Shown: piece after piece, positions 44,945 through 52,332 of the stretch | Numbering within the stretch: position 1 is the stretch's first letter | How the letters are laid out: each line of letters starts with the position of its first letter | Assembly (NCBI GenBank): GCA_017617615.1 | Contig: JAFZVV010000010.1 | Coordinates: 84,073 to 148,072, forward strand | Reading direction: 5' to 3' | DNA: 64,000 nt | From: Prevotella sp. | GTDB taxonomy: Bacteria > Bacteroidota > Bacteroidia > Bacteroidales > Bacteroidaceae | Notes under the pieces: model-generated | Database searches by the model: none | What the model saw: only the letters and a program-made list of their open reading frames with translations | What the model was told of the DNA's origin: nothing | Translations under genes and position numbers: made by a program

Positions 44945-45595
44945 ATGTCTACCCTGGTATCCCCGTCGTTATTGGCAGCCGACTTCACCGACCTGAAGCA
45001 CGACATCGAAATGCTCAACAACAGTGAGGCCGACTGGTTGCACCTTGACGTGATGGACGGCGTTTTCGTGCCCAACATCTCGTTTGGCTTTCCTGTGCTC
45101 GAGGCTGTGGCATCCATCTGCAAGAAGCCACTCGACGTACATTTCATGACCGTTCACCCCGAAGAATACATTGCGCGCACAGCCAAGTTGGGCGCGATGA
45201 TGATGAACGTGCACTATGAGGCCTGCACCCATCTTCACCGCACGGTGGCAGAGATTCACCGTTCGGGCATGAAGGCTGGCGTGACACTCAATCCCTCCAC
45301 CCCCGTCTCCATGCTCGAAGACATCATCTGTGATGTCGACATGGTGCTGTTGATGAGCGTGAACCCCGGTTTTGGCGGACAGAAGTTCATCGAGCACACC
45401 ATTGAGAAGGTAGGGCGCCTGCGCCGTCTCATCAGCGAGAGCGGCAGCCATGCGCTTATTGAGGTCGACGGTGGCGTACAGTCGGAGACTGCTCCCCGCC
45501 TGGTGGAAGCCGGTGTCGACGTGCTGGTGAGTGGCAGCTATGTTTTCAAGGCTTCCGACCCGATAGCGACCATTCACGGTCTGAAAGTCCTCTAA
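44945..45595 (+). CDS. rpe: Ribulose-phosphate 3-epimerase
   Basis: 216 residues. It interconverts ribulose and xylulose 5-phosphates in the pentose phosphate pathway. LVSPSLLAADFTDLKHDIEM, LHLDVMDGVFVPNISFG with the metal-binding His and Asp, DVHFMTVHPEEY, LLMSVNPGFGGQKFI and IEVDGGVQ are all present. Normal length. The convergent gene downstream is separated by a bidirectional terminator. Confidence 0.97.
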   Translation: MSTLVSPSLLAADFTDLKHDIEMLNNSEADWLHLDVMDGVFVPNISFGFPVLEAVASICKKPLDVHFMTVHPEEYIARTAKLGAMMMNVHYEACTHLHRTVAEIHRSGMKAGVTLNPSTPVSMLEDIICDVDMVLLMSVNPGFGGQKFIEHTIEKVGRLRRLISESGSHALIEVDGGVQSETAPRLVEAGVDVLVSGSYVFKASDPIATIHGLKVL

Positions 45596-45656
45596 CCCAT
45601 TGAAGTGGCATCTGGCTAACCCCTCCTTGCCTAATCCAGAGTAAAAGACCAGCAAA

Positions 45657-45698
45657 AAGAATCCCCCAGGCACACGACATGTGGCTTGGGGGATTCTT
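45657..45698. terminator. Bidirectional terminator between rpe and the sigma-factor gene
   Basis: AAGAATCCCCCA (45657-45668) pairs with TGGGGGATTCTT (45687-45698), 12 bp, with a small inner CAC/GTG hairpin. It sits between the two convergent stops. Confidence 0.85.
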
Positions 45699-45714
45699 GT
45701 GACTATAGCCTGCC

Positions 45715-46311
45715 TCAATCGAGCTGCAACACCATGGAGTGCTGTTTTGCCATGCGGCGCAGGTTGAGGATGGCGTAACGCATGCGCCCGAGCGCGGTAT
45801 TGATGCTCACGTTCGTCGCCTCTGCTATCTCCTTGAACGACATCTCCTGATAGAAGCGCATGAACACCACCTCACGCTGCGAAGGAGGCAACATGTTCAT
45901 CATCTTCTTCACATCGGCGAGCACCTGCTCGTTGACGAAATGGTTTTCCACGTTGAGGTCGAGCAACTCGTTTCCTCCGAGGTTGGAGAGGTCGTTGTCT
46001 TCGGTAGGTTCCACAATTTTCTCCGACTTCTGCTCCCGATACCAATCCATGATAACATTATGTGCTATTCTCACGAGCCAGGCGCAGAATTTTCCGGAGT
46101 TGGTGTATTTGCCTTGCTTGAGTTTCACGATGACCTTGACGAACGTCTCCTGAAAGATGTCATTCGCCACGTCCTGGTCTCTGACCACGAACATGATATA
46201 AGTAAAGAGTTTGGATTGTGTTCTTGACAACAGCAAATCAAACGCCCTATTGTTACCGTCGATGTATGACAATGCCAACTGTTCGTCGGTCATTTCATTC
46301 AGATATTCCAT
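45715..46311 (-). CDS. ECF-type RNA polymerase sigma factor
   Basis: 198 residues. Region 2 contains AFDLLLSRTQSKLFTYIMFV, DVANDIFQETFVKV and AWLVRIAHNVIMDWYREQ. Region 4 is MLPPSQREVVFMRFYQEMSF followed by KEIAEATNVSINTALGRMRY, the -35-recognition helix-turn-helix. No anti-sigma factor (FecR-type or zinc anti-sigma) is adjacent. It has a full promoter at 46427-46458. The target genes are not known. Confidence 0.9.
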   Translation of the reverse strand: MEYLNEMTDEQLALSYIDGNNRAFDLLLSRTQSKLFTYIMFVVRDQDVANDIFQETFVKVIVKLKQGKYTNSGKFCAWLVRIAHNVIMDWYREQKSEKIVEPTEDNDLSNLGGNELLDLNVENHFVNEQVLADVKKMMNMLPPSQREVVFMRFYQEMSFKEIAEATNVSINTALGRMRYAILNLRRMAKQHSMVLQLD

Positions 46312-46426
46312 TCCTTAAATATGTTGATAATTAAGTAATGATGTTCCGATAGGCAATGGTGTTTAAGTTGTCGATAAAATAGTGAAATAAAAGTGACTGT
46401 GATTGCGTTATGACGTCAATCCGTTG

Positions 46427-46458
46427 CAAAGATAAAGACTTTTGTTGAGCCCGACAAA
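46427..46458 (-). promoter_or_regulatory. Promoter of the sigma-factor gene
   Basis: Reverse strand TTTG (46455-46458), 20 bases, TATCTTTG (46427-46434). It is back to back with the forward riboswitch promoter. Confidence 0.75.
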
Positions 46459-46473
46459 TTTTCCGGCGAAAAA

Positions 46474-46505
46474 TTTGTAGTTTCCACGATTTTGCATTAT
46501 CTTTG
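46474..46505 (+). promoter_or_regulatory. Promoter of the cobalamin riboswitch transcript
   Basis: TTTG (46474-46477), 20 bases, TATCTTTG (46498-46505), full consensus; transcription would begin just before the aptamer. Confidence 0.8.
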
Positions 46506-46509
46506 CATC

Positions 46510-46665
46510 GATAAGGTTCGCTACACGCGATTAGCAAAGGGAACGGGGTGTGAATCCCCGACTGTCTCGCAGCTGTGAGCTCCTTTATCGCCTCAGGCAT
46601 GATGCCACTGTCCGTTTGGGCGGGAAGGCGCCTGCAGGCGGGAGCGTAGTCAGAAGACCTGCCTT
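46510..46665 (+). promoter_or_regulatory. Cobalamin (B12) riboswitch aptamer
   Basis: Characteristic blocks in order: AAAGGGAACGGGGTGTGAAT, CCCCGACTGT, CGCAGCTGTGAGCTCC, the GATGCCACTG segment, GGGAAGGC, and GTCAGAAGACCTGCC at the 3' end. These are the conserved core of the AdoCbl-type cobalamin riboswitch, with the paired arms between them. In Bacteroidota such elements normally precede btuB-type transporters or B12 genes. Here no forward gene follows: the next coding gene is on the opposite strand. A full promoter precedes it, so it should be transcribed. Confidence 0.93.
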
Positions 46666-46693
46666 TTCAAGCTACACTGGCTTGTCGTCACCT

Positions 46694-46732
46694 CTCGATG
46701 TAAGGGGTATGCGACACACGAGTTATTTTTTT
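46694..46732 (+). terminator. Terminator hairpin after the cobalamin aptamer
   Basis: CTCG and TGT (46694-46701) pair with ACACGAG (46716-46722) around one bulged A, followed by TTATTTTTTT. It is a plausible off-state of the riboswitch. GGGTATGC in its loop (46705-46712) can pair instead with GCATACCC at 46751-46758, an alternative fold. Confidence 0.6.
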
Positions 46733-46742
46733 GAAGCCAACT

Positions 46743-46767
46743 GTGCTGGGGCATACCCTGCACTTTT
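46743..46767 (+). terminator. Second hairpin after the cobalamin aptamer
   Basis: GTGCTGGG (46743-46750) pairs with CCCTGCAC (46756-46763) with one T/T mismatch, loop GCATA, then TTTT. It competes with the alternative pairing noted for the first hairpin. Confidence 0.5.
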
Positions 46768-46869
46768 GAGCTGAAACATGCGCGTTACCCCACCGTGGCC
46801 TTTGGCTGTAGTGGTATGCGTGGAGGAAAGTACAACCGAAGTGTATTATATAAGTTTAATTGGGGAAAA

Positions 46870-46900
46870 GGGCGTCGCCGTGAGGTGCCGCTCTTTTTTT
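46870..46900 (+). terminator. Third hairpin with T-tract in the riboswitch transcript
   Basis: GGGCGTCGCC (46870-46879) pairs with GGTGCCGCTC (46884-46893) with one mismatch and two G-U pairs, GTGA loop, then seven T. It would end a transcript of about 390 bases begun at the riboswitch promoter. Confidence 0.65.
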
Positions 46901-46960
46901 CGGATTTTTCGGACATTCTTGTTTCCCGGTATTTCCAGCTTTTCCGGGAAGCGCTGCAAA

Positions 46961-47737
46961 TCATTCTTTATCTACAGGCCGCAGGGCTGCTACCTCATCG
47001 GGTGTGAAGACAATGTCGAACTGTTCTCCCGACTTGCTGAGGAGATAGCGGTAGACAAGTCCCTTGTGGTCTTTCGTCAGGGCATCCACAAGCATGACCA
47101 TCGAAAGGTCGTTTCCCTTCAGGCTTTCTTCGATGTTTTCCTTGAGTACACCGATTCTCTCTCTGATGGTATCGGGAGTGATGGCCGCCTCATCAATGGT
47201 ATAGACATATCCCACATGGTTGTTTTCGATAATGATGTCGTTGAGCGTGGTCACCTCATCCACTTGTAAGGGCAGCTGCAGCCGGCCAGTAGTGACAAAG
47301 TTCTCTATCCTCCTTCGTGTCAGTTCCTTGGGATTTCCCACCAGTGCCTCCACATTTTTCAATTCATTGGCCGAGATGTCGATGATGAGTTGCTCACCGG
47401 TCTGGATGTCTGTATATTCATACTTGAGGTTACACTTTGCCGCGATGAAATCCGCGAGGGTAGCCTTGTCGTCGCAGAAATTGAGCAGGATACCCTGTTT
47501 TACGTCTTTCGAATGGTCTTTCAGCCTGCTGATTTTCAGCACCTGCGAGTTTGTAGCCACATGATAGACGATGGTATTATTGTCGAGGTCTACATGGGTT
47601 ACCATCCCAAGCACGCCCAGGTCAATCGGACATTGTTTGTTGATGATCTCCACCTGATGCTTCAGGTTGTCCACGCACCCCATGAGCACAAATGCCCATA
47701 GTATCATGACAAGTGGTGTTGCAAAATATCTTTTCAT
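46961..47737 (-). CDS. Lipoprotein of unknown function
   Basis: 258 residues from the ATG at 47737, which starts a lipoprotein signal (MKRYFATPLVMILWAFVLMG, then CVDN). The mature protein is mostly alpha/beta with no known motif: VDLDNNTIVYHVATNSQVLK, AAKCNLKYEYTDIQTGEQLI and LSMVMLVDALTKDHKGLVYR. A central segment (IIDISANELKNVEAL) may be helical. It lies 38 bases after the GH43 gene on the same strand but has no sugar-binding marks. Probably an outer- or inner-membrane lipoprotein. Confidence 0.7.
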   Translation of the reverse strand: MKRYFATPLVMILWAFVLMGCVDNLKHQVEIINKQCPIDLGVLGMVTHVDLDNNTIVYHVATNSQVLKISRLKDHSKDVKQGILLNFCDDKATLADFIAAKCNLKYEYTDIQTGEQLIIDISANELKNVEALVGNPKELTRRRIENFVTTGRLQLPLQVDEVTTLNDIIIENNHVGYVYTIDEAAITPDTIRERIGVLKENIEESLKGNDLSMVMLVDALTKDHKGLVYRYLLSKSGEQFDIVFTPDEVAALRPVDKE

Positions 47738-47775
47738 CCTGTAATTTTTCTGCGAAGGTAACAATAAAAACGGAA

Positions 47776-49278
47776 TTACCGATAATTCATCCTGAAAAAA
47801 TCAAACTGTGCCCTACCGTCCTCTCCATAACAGAAGAGCCCCACACGAATGCCCTTCCAGAAACCGCTCTTCATGGCGAAGGCATCGCCTGCGGGCACAT
47901 AGCGCTTGCCGTCGGTGCTGTAGTAGAACTGGTGCACGTTCTGCCGGCAGTCGTCGCTCACCTTGAAGTAGATTCTGCTAAACCGTCCTTTTTTTACGAC
48001 CACCTTCTCACCATCGGCCTCCACATAGACGCCCTCAGGACAGACGCCTATGGCATGAAACTGCCGTCCGATACAGAACAAGCCTGCCCGGCAGCCACCT
48101 GTTGCAGCAAGCATAGTAGTGCTTTCGCTGGCATAGCCAATTACTTTCTGGGTGAGCATGTTATGACTCTCCCGCAAGCTGTTGGCGGGCAAGGCTTTTA
48201 GGGTAAGCCATCCCTTCCTCTCAGAAAGGCTCCAGTGGCTGTCACGCGGATTGTGATTCCACTGCCACTGCAGCGCCAACCGGTCGTTGTCGAAGTCATC
48301 GTCCGTCTGCCATCCCGATGGCTGTGAGCCGGGATAAGGCGATGTCCACACCGATACGGGCTCTCCGATACCATTGCCGTCGATGTCAACACCCATGAGG
48401 GGCCAGTCGTCAACCCATCGTGCAGGCTGCAAGTGCACCACACGACCCAGGACAGGTGTCTCCTGGAAATGGTAGAACCACCATTTGCCGTCGGGAGTGT
48501 CGACCAGTGCGCCTTGGTGCGGTCCGTTGACTCCGGTCGACCCTTGCTCGAGCACCACTTTTTTCTCATACGGCCCATAGATGTTTTTCGCGCGGAGCAC
48601 GGTCTGCCATCCCTGGCCTACCCCGCCCTCCGGTATAATCAGGTAGTAATATCCATTGCGTTTCATCCATTTGGTGCCCTCTGCCACCGGTCCGGTATAT
48701 ACCGTCACCCCTTCGTCAAGCAGTTCGCGCCCGTCCTCCGACATCCTGTGCACGACGATGGGGCCCGCACCGTGTCGGCTCCGTCCCAGATACGCTTTCC
48801 CGTCGTCGTCCCAGAACGGACAGGGGTCTTCCCATTTTTCCACGCGCTTCACCAGGTGCAGTGGCGACCACGGTCCAGCGGCATCCTTGGCCTTGCTCAT
48901 ATACAAACCCTCATCGGGCGTGCAGAAATACACATAGAATTCCCCGTTGTGGTAACGGATGGCAGGCGCCCACGACCCACCCGCGTAATGACGGTTGTCA
49001 TCCCATCCCGGCTCATCGAAACGGCTGTATATCTGTGCCACATATCTCCAGTTGAGCATATCCTCCGACTCCAGCACCTGCATGCCAAGGAAATGGAAGT
49101 CGGATGCCACCATGTAGTATTTCCCGCCCACGCGTATCACGTCGGGGTCGGAGAAGTCGGCGTTGATTACGGGATTGATGTACGTACCGTTGCCCTGGTC
49201 GCCCCATGTGACAACGCCCTGCTGCGCCCATGCCATGGCATTAACGGCCATGAGCAACACAAAGCACCATTTTCTCAT
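47776..49278 (-). CDS. GH43 family glycoside hydrolase (beta-xylosidase/arabinofuranosidase type)
   Basis: 500 residues from the ATG at 49278. Signal peptide RKWCFVLLMAVNAMAWA. The five-blade propeller begins with TYINPVINADFSDPDVIRVG, whose SDPD Asp is the catalytic base of GH43; the other acids are in ATRYHNG-like and WEDPCPFWDDDGKAYLG blocks and in VNGPHQGALVDTPDG. A C-terminal beta-sandwich (about residues 310-500) is typical of xylosidase-type GH43 proteins. It acts in the periplasm or at the surface on plant hemicellulose or pectin side chains. It follows GH28 by 10 bases. Confidence 0.92.
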   Translation of the reverse strand: MRKWCFVLLMAVNAMAWAQQGVVTWGDQGNGTYINPVINADFSDPDVIRVGGKYYMVASDFHFLGMQVLESEDMLNWRYVAQIYSRFDEPGWDDNRHYAGGSWAPAIRYHNGEFYVYFCTPDEGLYMSKAKDAAGPWSPLHLVKRVEKWEDPCPFWDDDGKAYLGRSRHGAGPIVVHRMSEDGRELLDEGVTVYTGPVAEGTKWMKRNGYYYLIIPEGGVGQGWQTVLRAKNIYGPYEKKVVLEQGSTGVNGPHQGALVDTPDGKWWFYHFQETPVLGRVVHLQPARWVDDWPLMGVDIDGNGIGEPVSVWTSPYPGSQPSGWQTDDDFDNDRLALQWQWNHNPRDSHWSLSERKGWLTLKALPANSLRESHNMLTQKVIGYASESTTMLAATGGCRAGLFCIGRQFHAIGVCPEGVYVEADGEKVVVKKGRFSRIYFKVSDDCRQNVHQFYYSTDGKRYVPAGDAFAMKSGFWKGIRVGLFCYGEDGRAQFDFFRMNYR

Positions 49279-49288
49279 ATACAAATCT

Positions 49289-50647
49289 TCAATTTTCAAT
49301 AACATCCTCCTTTACCACATCAGGCCTGCAATCCGGCTGTTCGGTAATGACTTCCAGACCCGAGAAACGTATGTTCCGGGCATGTCGCACGAAGAACCCC
49401 TTTGCCGGCAGATTGCCCCACATCGTAGCCTCCGGGTATTCCTTCTCTTTCTCATCGGCCACGCTTTTCTCTATGTCAGGCAGGTCGGCTACCGTCACGC
49501 CGCCCTTGTGGTGTATGGTAATGTTGTTCAGCCACACGTTCTCCACGGGATGCCCAAGCAATCCGGTGATGGAACACCCCATCGCCCCGGCATTCCTTAT
49601 CTGGATATTATCGAGGTGCACCCCATCTATTTTCCCCACCTTTTCTATGGTCTGTCCTTCTTTGTATCCTCTGGCGCGGTTACCGAGTCGGATGAAGATA
49701 GGCGCTTCCGTTCCCTCTATGGTAAAGTCCGACAGCGAGACATTCTGTAGCTCGCCTCCATCCACAATCTCCAGCGAGATGGCCGACGACCCTATCCACT
49801 GTCCGAAGAATTTCTCCTCCTGGTCTTCGCTCGGCTTCACCACTATGCCCGAGATATTGATGTTGCGGAAACCCCCATTGGTCTCGGTACCCAGTTTCAC
49901 GGCATTGCAGTGACTCGATACCACGCAGTCGGCTATGCGCACGTTCTCGCAACATCTAGGCGATGTGCTCTTGAGCGTGATGCCGTCGTCATCACTATCG
50001 GCAATCATCCCCCTCACCACCACATCGTGGCAACCGTCGATGTCGAGGGCGTCGTTGTTGTAGTTGTTGCGGTTGTACACCTTGATGCCGTCGATACGCA
50101 GACGGTCGCAGGCCAGGTAGTGCTGCATCCAGCATCCTGAATTTTTGAGGGTTACATCCTTCACCACGATGTCGCGGCTTTGGATAAATCGCAGCAGGTG
50201 CGGACGGGTGATGCCCTCGTCGTTCCACGACAGTTTGGGAAATGCCCGCCCCTGTCCGTCGATGGTGCCGAAGCCATCAATGACCACGTCATCCACATGA
50301 TCGGCATAGATGAGTTGCACCGTTTCTGTCTGCGTGCGCAGTGAGACGTATGTTGAGCGCATCGGCTTGTAGTCTGCCAGCGACATGCTGCCATAGAGTG
50401 TCGCTCCTGTCTCCAGGTGCAGGTTCACATGCGAGCGCAGCACGATGGTGCCGATTTTATAGCTCCCGGCAGGCACGACCACCCGTCCTCCTCCGGCCTT
50501 GTTGCAAGCATCAATGGCGCCCTGCACAGCCGCGGTGGAGAGCCGCGAGGTGTCGCTCACCGCGCCATAGTCACGGATGTTGTAATCTGCCGCGTCCATC
50601 TCCATGCCAAACAACAGCCACAGACAGCATATAATAAAGTATTTCAT
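49289..50647 (-). CDS. GH28 family polygalacturonase
   Basis: 452 residues. Signal peptide MKYFIICCLWLLFGMEMDA. The right-handed beta-helix starts with YNIRDYGAVSDTSRLSTAAV and AIDACNKAGGGRVVVPAGSY. Catalytic blocks: NNDALDIDGCHDV, DSDDDGITLKST and SSHCNAVKLGTETNGG, which match the NTD, DD and RIK-region of GH28 with small changes. It cleaves galacturonan in pectin and works with the GH43 partner. It has a clear promoter at 50680-50711. The last codons and stop lie inside a 17-base sequence also found at 34645-34661. Confidence 0.93.
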   Translation of the reverse strand: MKYFIICCLWLLFGMEMDAADYNIRDYGAVSDTSRLSTAAVQGAIDACNKAGGGRVVVPAGSYKIGTIVLRSHVNLHLETGATLYGSMSLADYKPMRSTYVSLRTQTETVQLIYADHVDDVVIDGFGTIDGQGRAFPKLSWNDEGITRPHLLRFIQSRDIVVKDVTLKNSGCWMQHYLACDRLRIDGIKVYNRNNYNNDALDIDGCHDVVVRGMIADSDDDGITLKSTSPRCCENVRIADCVVSSHCNAVKLGTETNGGFRNINISGIVVKPSEDQEEKFFGQWIGSSAISLEIVDGGELQNVSLSDFTIEGTEAPIFIRLGNRARGYKEGQTIEKVGKIDGVHLDNIQIRNAGAMGCSITGLLGHPVENVWLNNITIHHKGGVTVADLPDIEKSVADEKEKEYPEATMWGNLPAKGFFVRHARNIRFSGLEVITEQPDCRPDVVKEDVIEN

Positions 50648-50679
50648 ATTGTTTGAAGTTTCGCCAATGAGGAACTATG

Positions 50680-50711
50680 CAAAGATAACCTTTTTTAGCC
50701 ATTGAAACAAA
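50680..50711 (-). promoter_or_regulatory. Promoter of the GH28-GH43 operon
   Basis: Reverse strand TTTG (50708-50711), 20 bases, TATCTTTG (50680-50687), full consensus, 33 bases before the GH28 ATG. Confidence 0.75.
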
Positions 50712-50800
50712 ATATCCAAACAAAACTTTACTCGTTTTAATGTGTTGTGTGTCACTCCCAAAAAAACGATTTCCTTATGAACCTGTTGCATTATTTCATA

Positions 50801-50845
50801 AAAAAAACGGGGAATTTGATACGTTTTCAGTATCAAATTCCCCGT
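50801..50845 (-). terminator. Terminator of the 144-aa small-protein gene
   Basis: A perfect 15-bp stem, ACGGGGAATTTGATA (50807-50821) with TATCAAATTCCCCGT (50831-50845), then a run of T on the reverse strand (50801-50807). It lies about 140 bases after the small-protein stop; the bases between hold nothing recognisable. Confidence 0.85.
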
Positions 50846-50984
50846 CACCTATAAAACTGCCTCTCTTGTCTTTACGCTATTGCATTATTAGAAAGTTGGA
50901 ATTGGAACGTTTTACAATGTCATCTATTTCTTAGCAAAAAAAACATCAAGAAACGTCCACGATGATTACAACACATAAAGATGT

Positions 50985-51419
50985 TTAGGAGTGATTGCCA
51001 CCATCTGTGATTTTTTTTACATAGTGTGTCTGATTATTTACAGAAACTACAAAAATATCGGTGGTAATTCTTGAATTATAATGGGTTCTTGTATCGTAAT
51101 TATAGTTTCTTGGGTAATCATAATAATGCCCATCATTAATATTTGTTGGCCTAGGTTTTTCCTCATCCTTAAACCACGGAAAACTGCTATTTCCAGGAAG
51201 GGGATGATAGGTGCCATGGTTTTGGGCCAGTACCTCATCATCGCCCTGAGGATTATAATATTCATCAGGATTACCTAATCCAAACATACCACCTTTATCA
51301 TGAATAAGGTAACTATAACAATAACCTGATTCAACGCACCAGCAACCGGCCACATAAACATTAGGTGAAAATTTCTCCACACGCATAAAAGGCCTATTAT
51401 AAACACATTTTTCTTTCAT
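50985..51419 (-). CDS. Small Cys-containing Bacteroidales protein, 144 aa
   Basis: The product opens MKEKCVYNRPFMRVEKFSPN followed by VYVAGCWCVESGYCYSYL. The EKFxPNxYVAxCW pattern near the N-terminus recurs in many small Prevotella and Bacteroides proteins of unknown function. The middle and end are rich in Asn, Tyr, Gly, Pro and His (HYYDYPRNYNYDTRTHYNSR). There is no signal peptide. The gene is more AT-rich than its neighbours. It lies just before the kinase/radical-SAM module but on the other strand. It could be a structural or modified peptide; nothing in the sequence proves it. Confidence 0.6.
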   Translation of the reverse strand: MKEKCVYNRPFMRVEKFSPNVYVAGCWCVESGYCYSYLIHDKGGMFGLGNPDEYYNPQGDDEVLAQNHGTYHPLPGNSSFPWFKDEEKPRPTNINDGHYYDYPRNYNYDTRTHYNSRITTDIFVVSVNNQTHYVKKITDGGNHS

Positions 51420-51447
51420 TTCTTTCTTGGATTGACAAATTTGGCTG

Positions 51448-51455
51448 CAAAGATA
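51448..51455 (-). promoter_or_regulatory. -7 box of the small-protein gene
   Basis: TATCTTTG on the reverse strand, 28 bases before the ATG at 51419. No TTTG is seen at the expected distance upstream. A 77-codon frame over it (51416-51649) is therefore rejected. Confidence 0.5.
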
Positions 51456-52002
51456 AGAAATAAAATATAAATAATATAATTCTTATATAAAAAAAAACAT
51501 TTCTTAATATAACAAATTTTAAAACCAACACCAAATGCATTTTTCTTACGATTATATGCATTACGTAAACGAAGTTTCAGGTTCCTCTTTTCTGAAATCT
51601 GTTTTATGACCATTTTTATAACGAGCCCAGCTTGGTCTTTTGAATACACCCTTTATGTATAGAATACCTCATAGCTGGTATTGTCCATGATGTAAAGAAT
51701 TTTCATTGTTTTTCATTGCCTATGAAAACAACATTCATGCGAAATGAAAATGTTTGAGTCGATGCTTTATCCTTTCTTTCATAATCACAAAAAAACGTAT
51801 CTAATTCCCTGTCCGGTAATTCTTGTTACCAAAAAATACACAAAAAAAACATATACACCTCCAAAACATAAGTAATTGAACAAAAATTCAGTTTCAGAGA
51901 AAGAAAAAAAGCCTGGTATCACATTGTAAAGGTCACCCAGTCCCTATTTATTGGTATTTTTGTCAAAAAACCGCGCTTCAGACAACAATATGTAATATTG
52001 TT
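51456..52002. other. AT-rich divergent spacer with no recognised gene
   Basis: This stretch is very AT-rich, with runs of A and T and no plausible reading frame on either strand. It separates the reverse small-protein gene from the forward polysaccharide locus. No repeats, tRNA or recombinase site were recognised; invertible promoter repeats typical of some Bacteroides capsule loci were looked for by eye and not seen. Confidence 0.5.
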
Positions 52003-52034
52003 TTTGGCTTTTCGGGAAAAAAGTATTACTTTTG
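52003..52034 (+). promoter_or_regulatory. Promoter of the polysaccharide locus
   Basis: TTTG (52003-52006), 20 bases, TACTTTTG (52027-52034), full consensus. It drives the HprK-related gene with a leader of about 200 bases. Confidence 0.75.
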
Positions 52035-52038
52035 CACC

Positions 52039-52332
52039 TTGAAAGTCTCAGCTTTCTCTGCGGGAAAACGTATCCCCAAAGCGGCGGACGCGGAGGCTTC
52101 CTCTGAGGAAATCATCGGGCAACTCTTTTCCTTTTTTTCCACAGGACAAGAGGAGAGAAGTTGTGTGCCTATACTATTACCAAACGAGGGAGCCGCCGGA
52201 ACCATGGAAATCTTCCATACAAGCCGCATTTCACTACCCTATGTCACTCATTCTCACGCTACATCATCACCGTTATCGGCTGCGTGGTCTCACCCCCGAC
52301 CTGCTGCCCGACAACACCTTGCTGTTCCTTAG
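52039..52332 (+). other. Leader with a TTG-initiated open frame of 97 codons
   Basis: The frame starts at TTG 52039, 4 bases after the -7 box, and overlaps the kinase gene by 92 bases. It reads KVSAFSAGKRIPKAADAEAS then SEEIIGQLFSFFSTGQEERS. The second half looks like an out-of-frame shadow of the kinase gene. The first 200 bases could instead be an untranslated leader for antitermination; it has small GC-rich hairpins (for example GAGGCTTCCTC near 52100). Confidence 0.3.

Noticed and set aside
46778..47269. A forward frame after the cobalamin riboswitch
   Set aside because: It crosses a terminator hairpin and runs antisense into the lipoprotein gene; its product shows no transporter or B12 motif.
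51416..51649. A 77-codon reverse frame upstream of the 144-aa small protein
   Set aside because: It contains the -7 box of that gene and is AT-rich noise in composition.
51456..52240. Invertible promoter flanked by inverted repeats before the polysaccharide locus
   Set aside because: Phase-variable capsule promoters were considered, but no pair of inverted repeats flanking 52003-52034 and no adjacent invertase gene could be seen.
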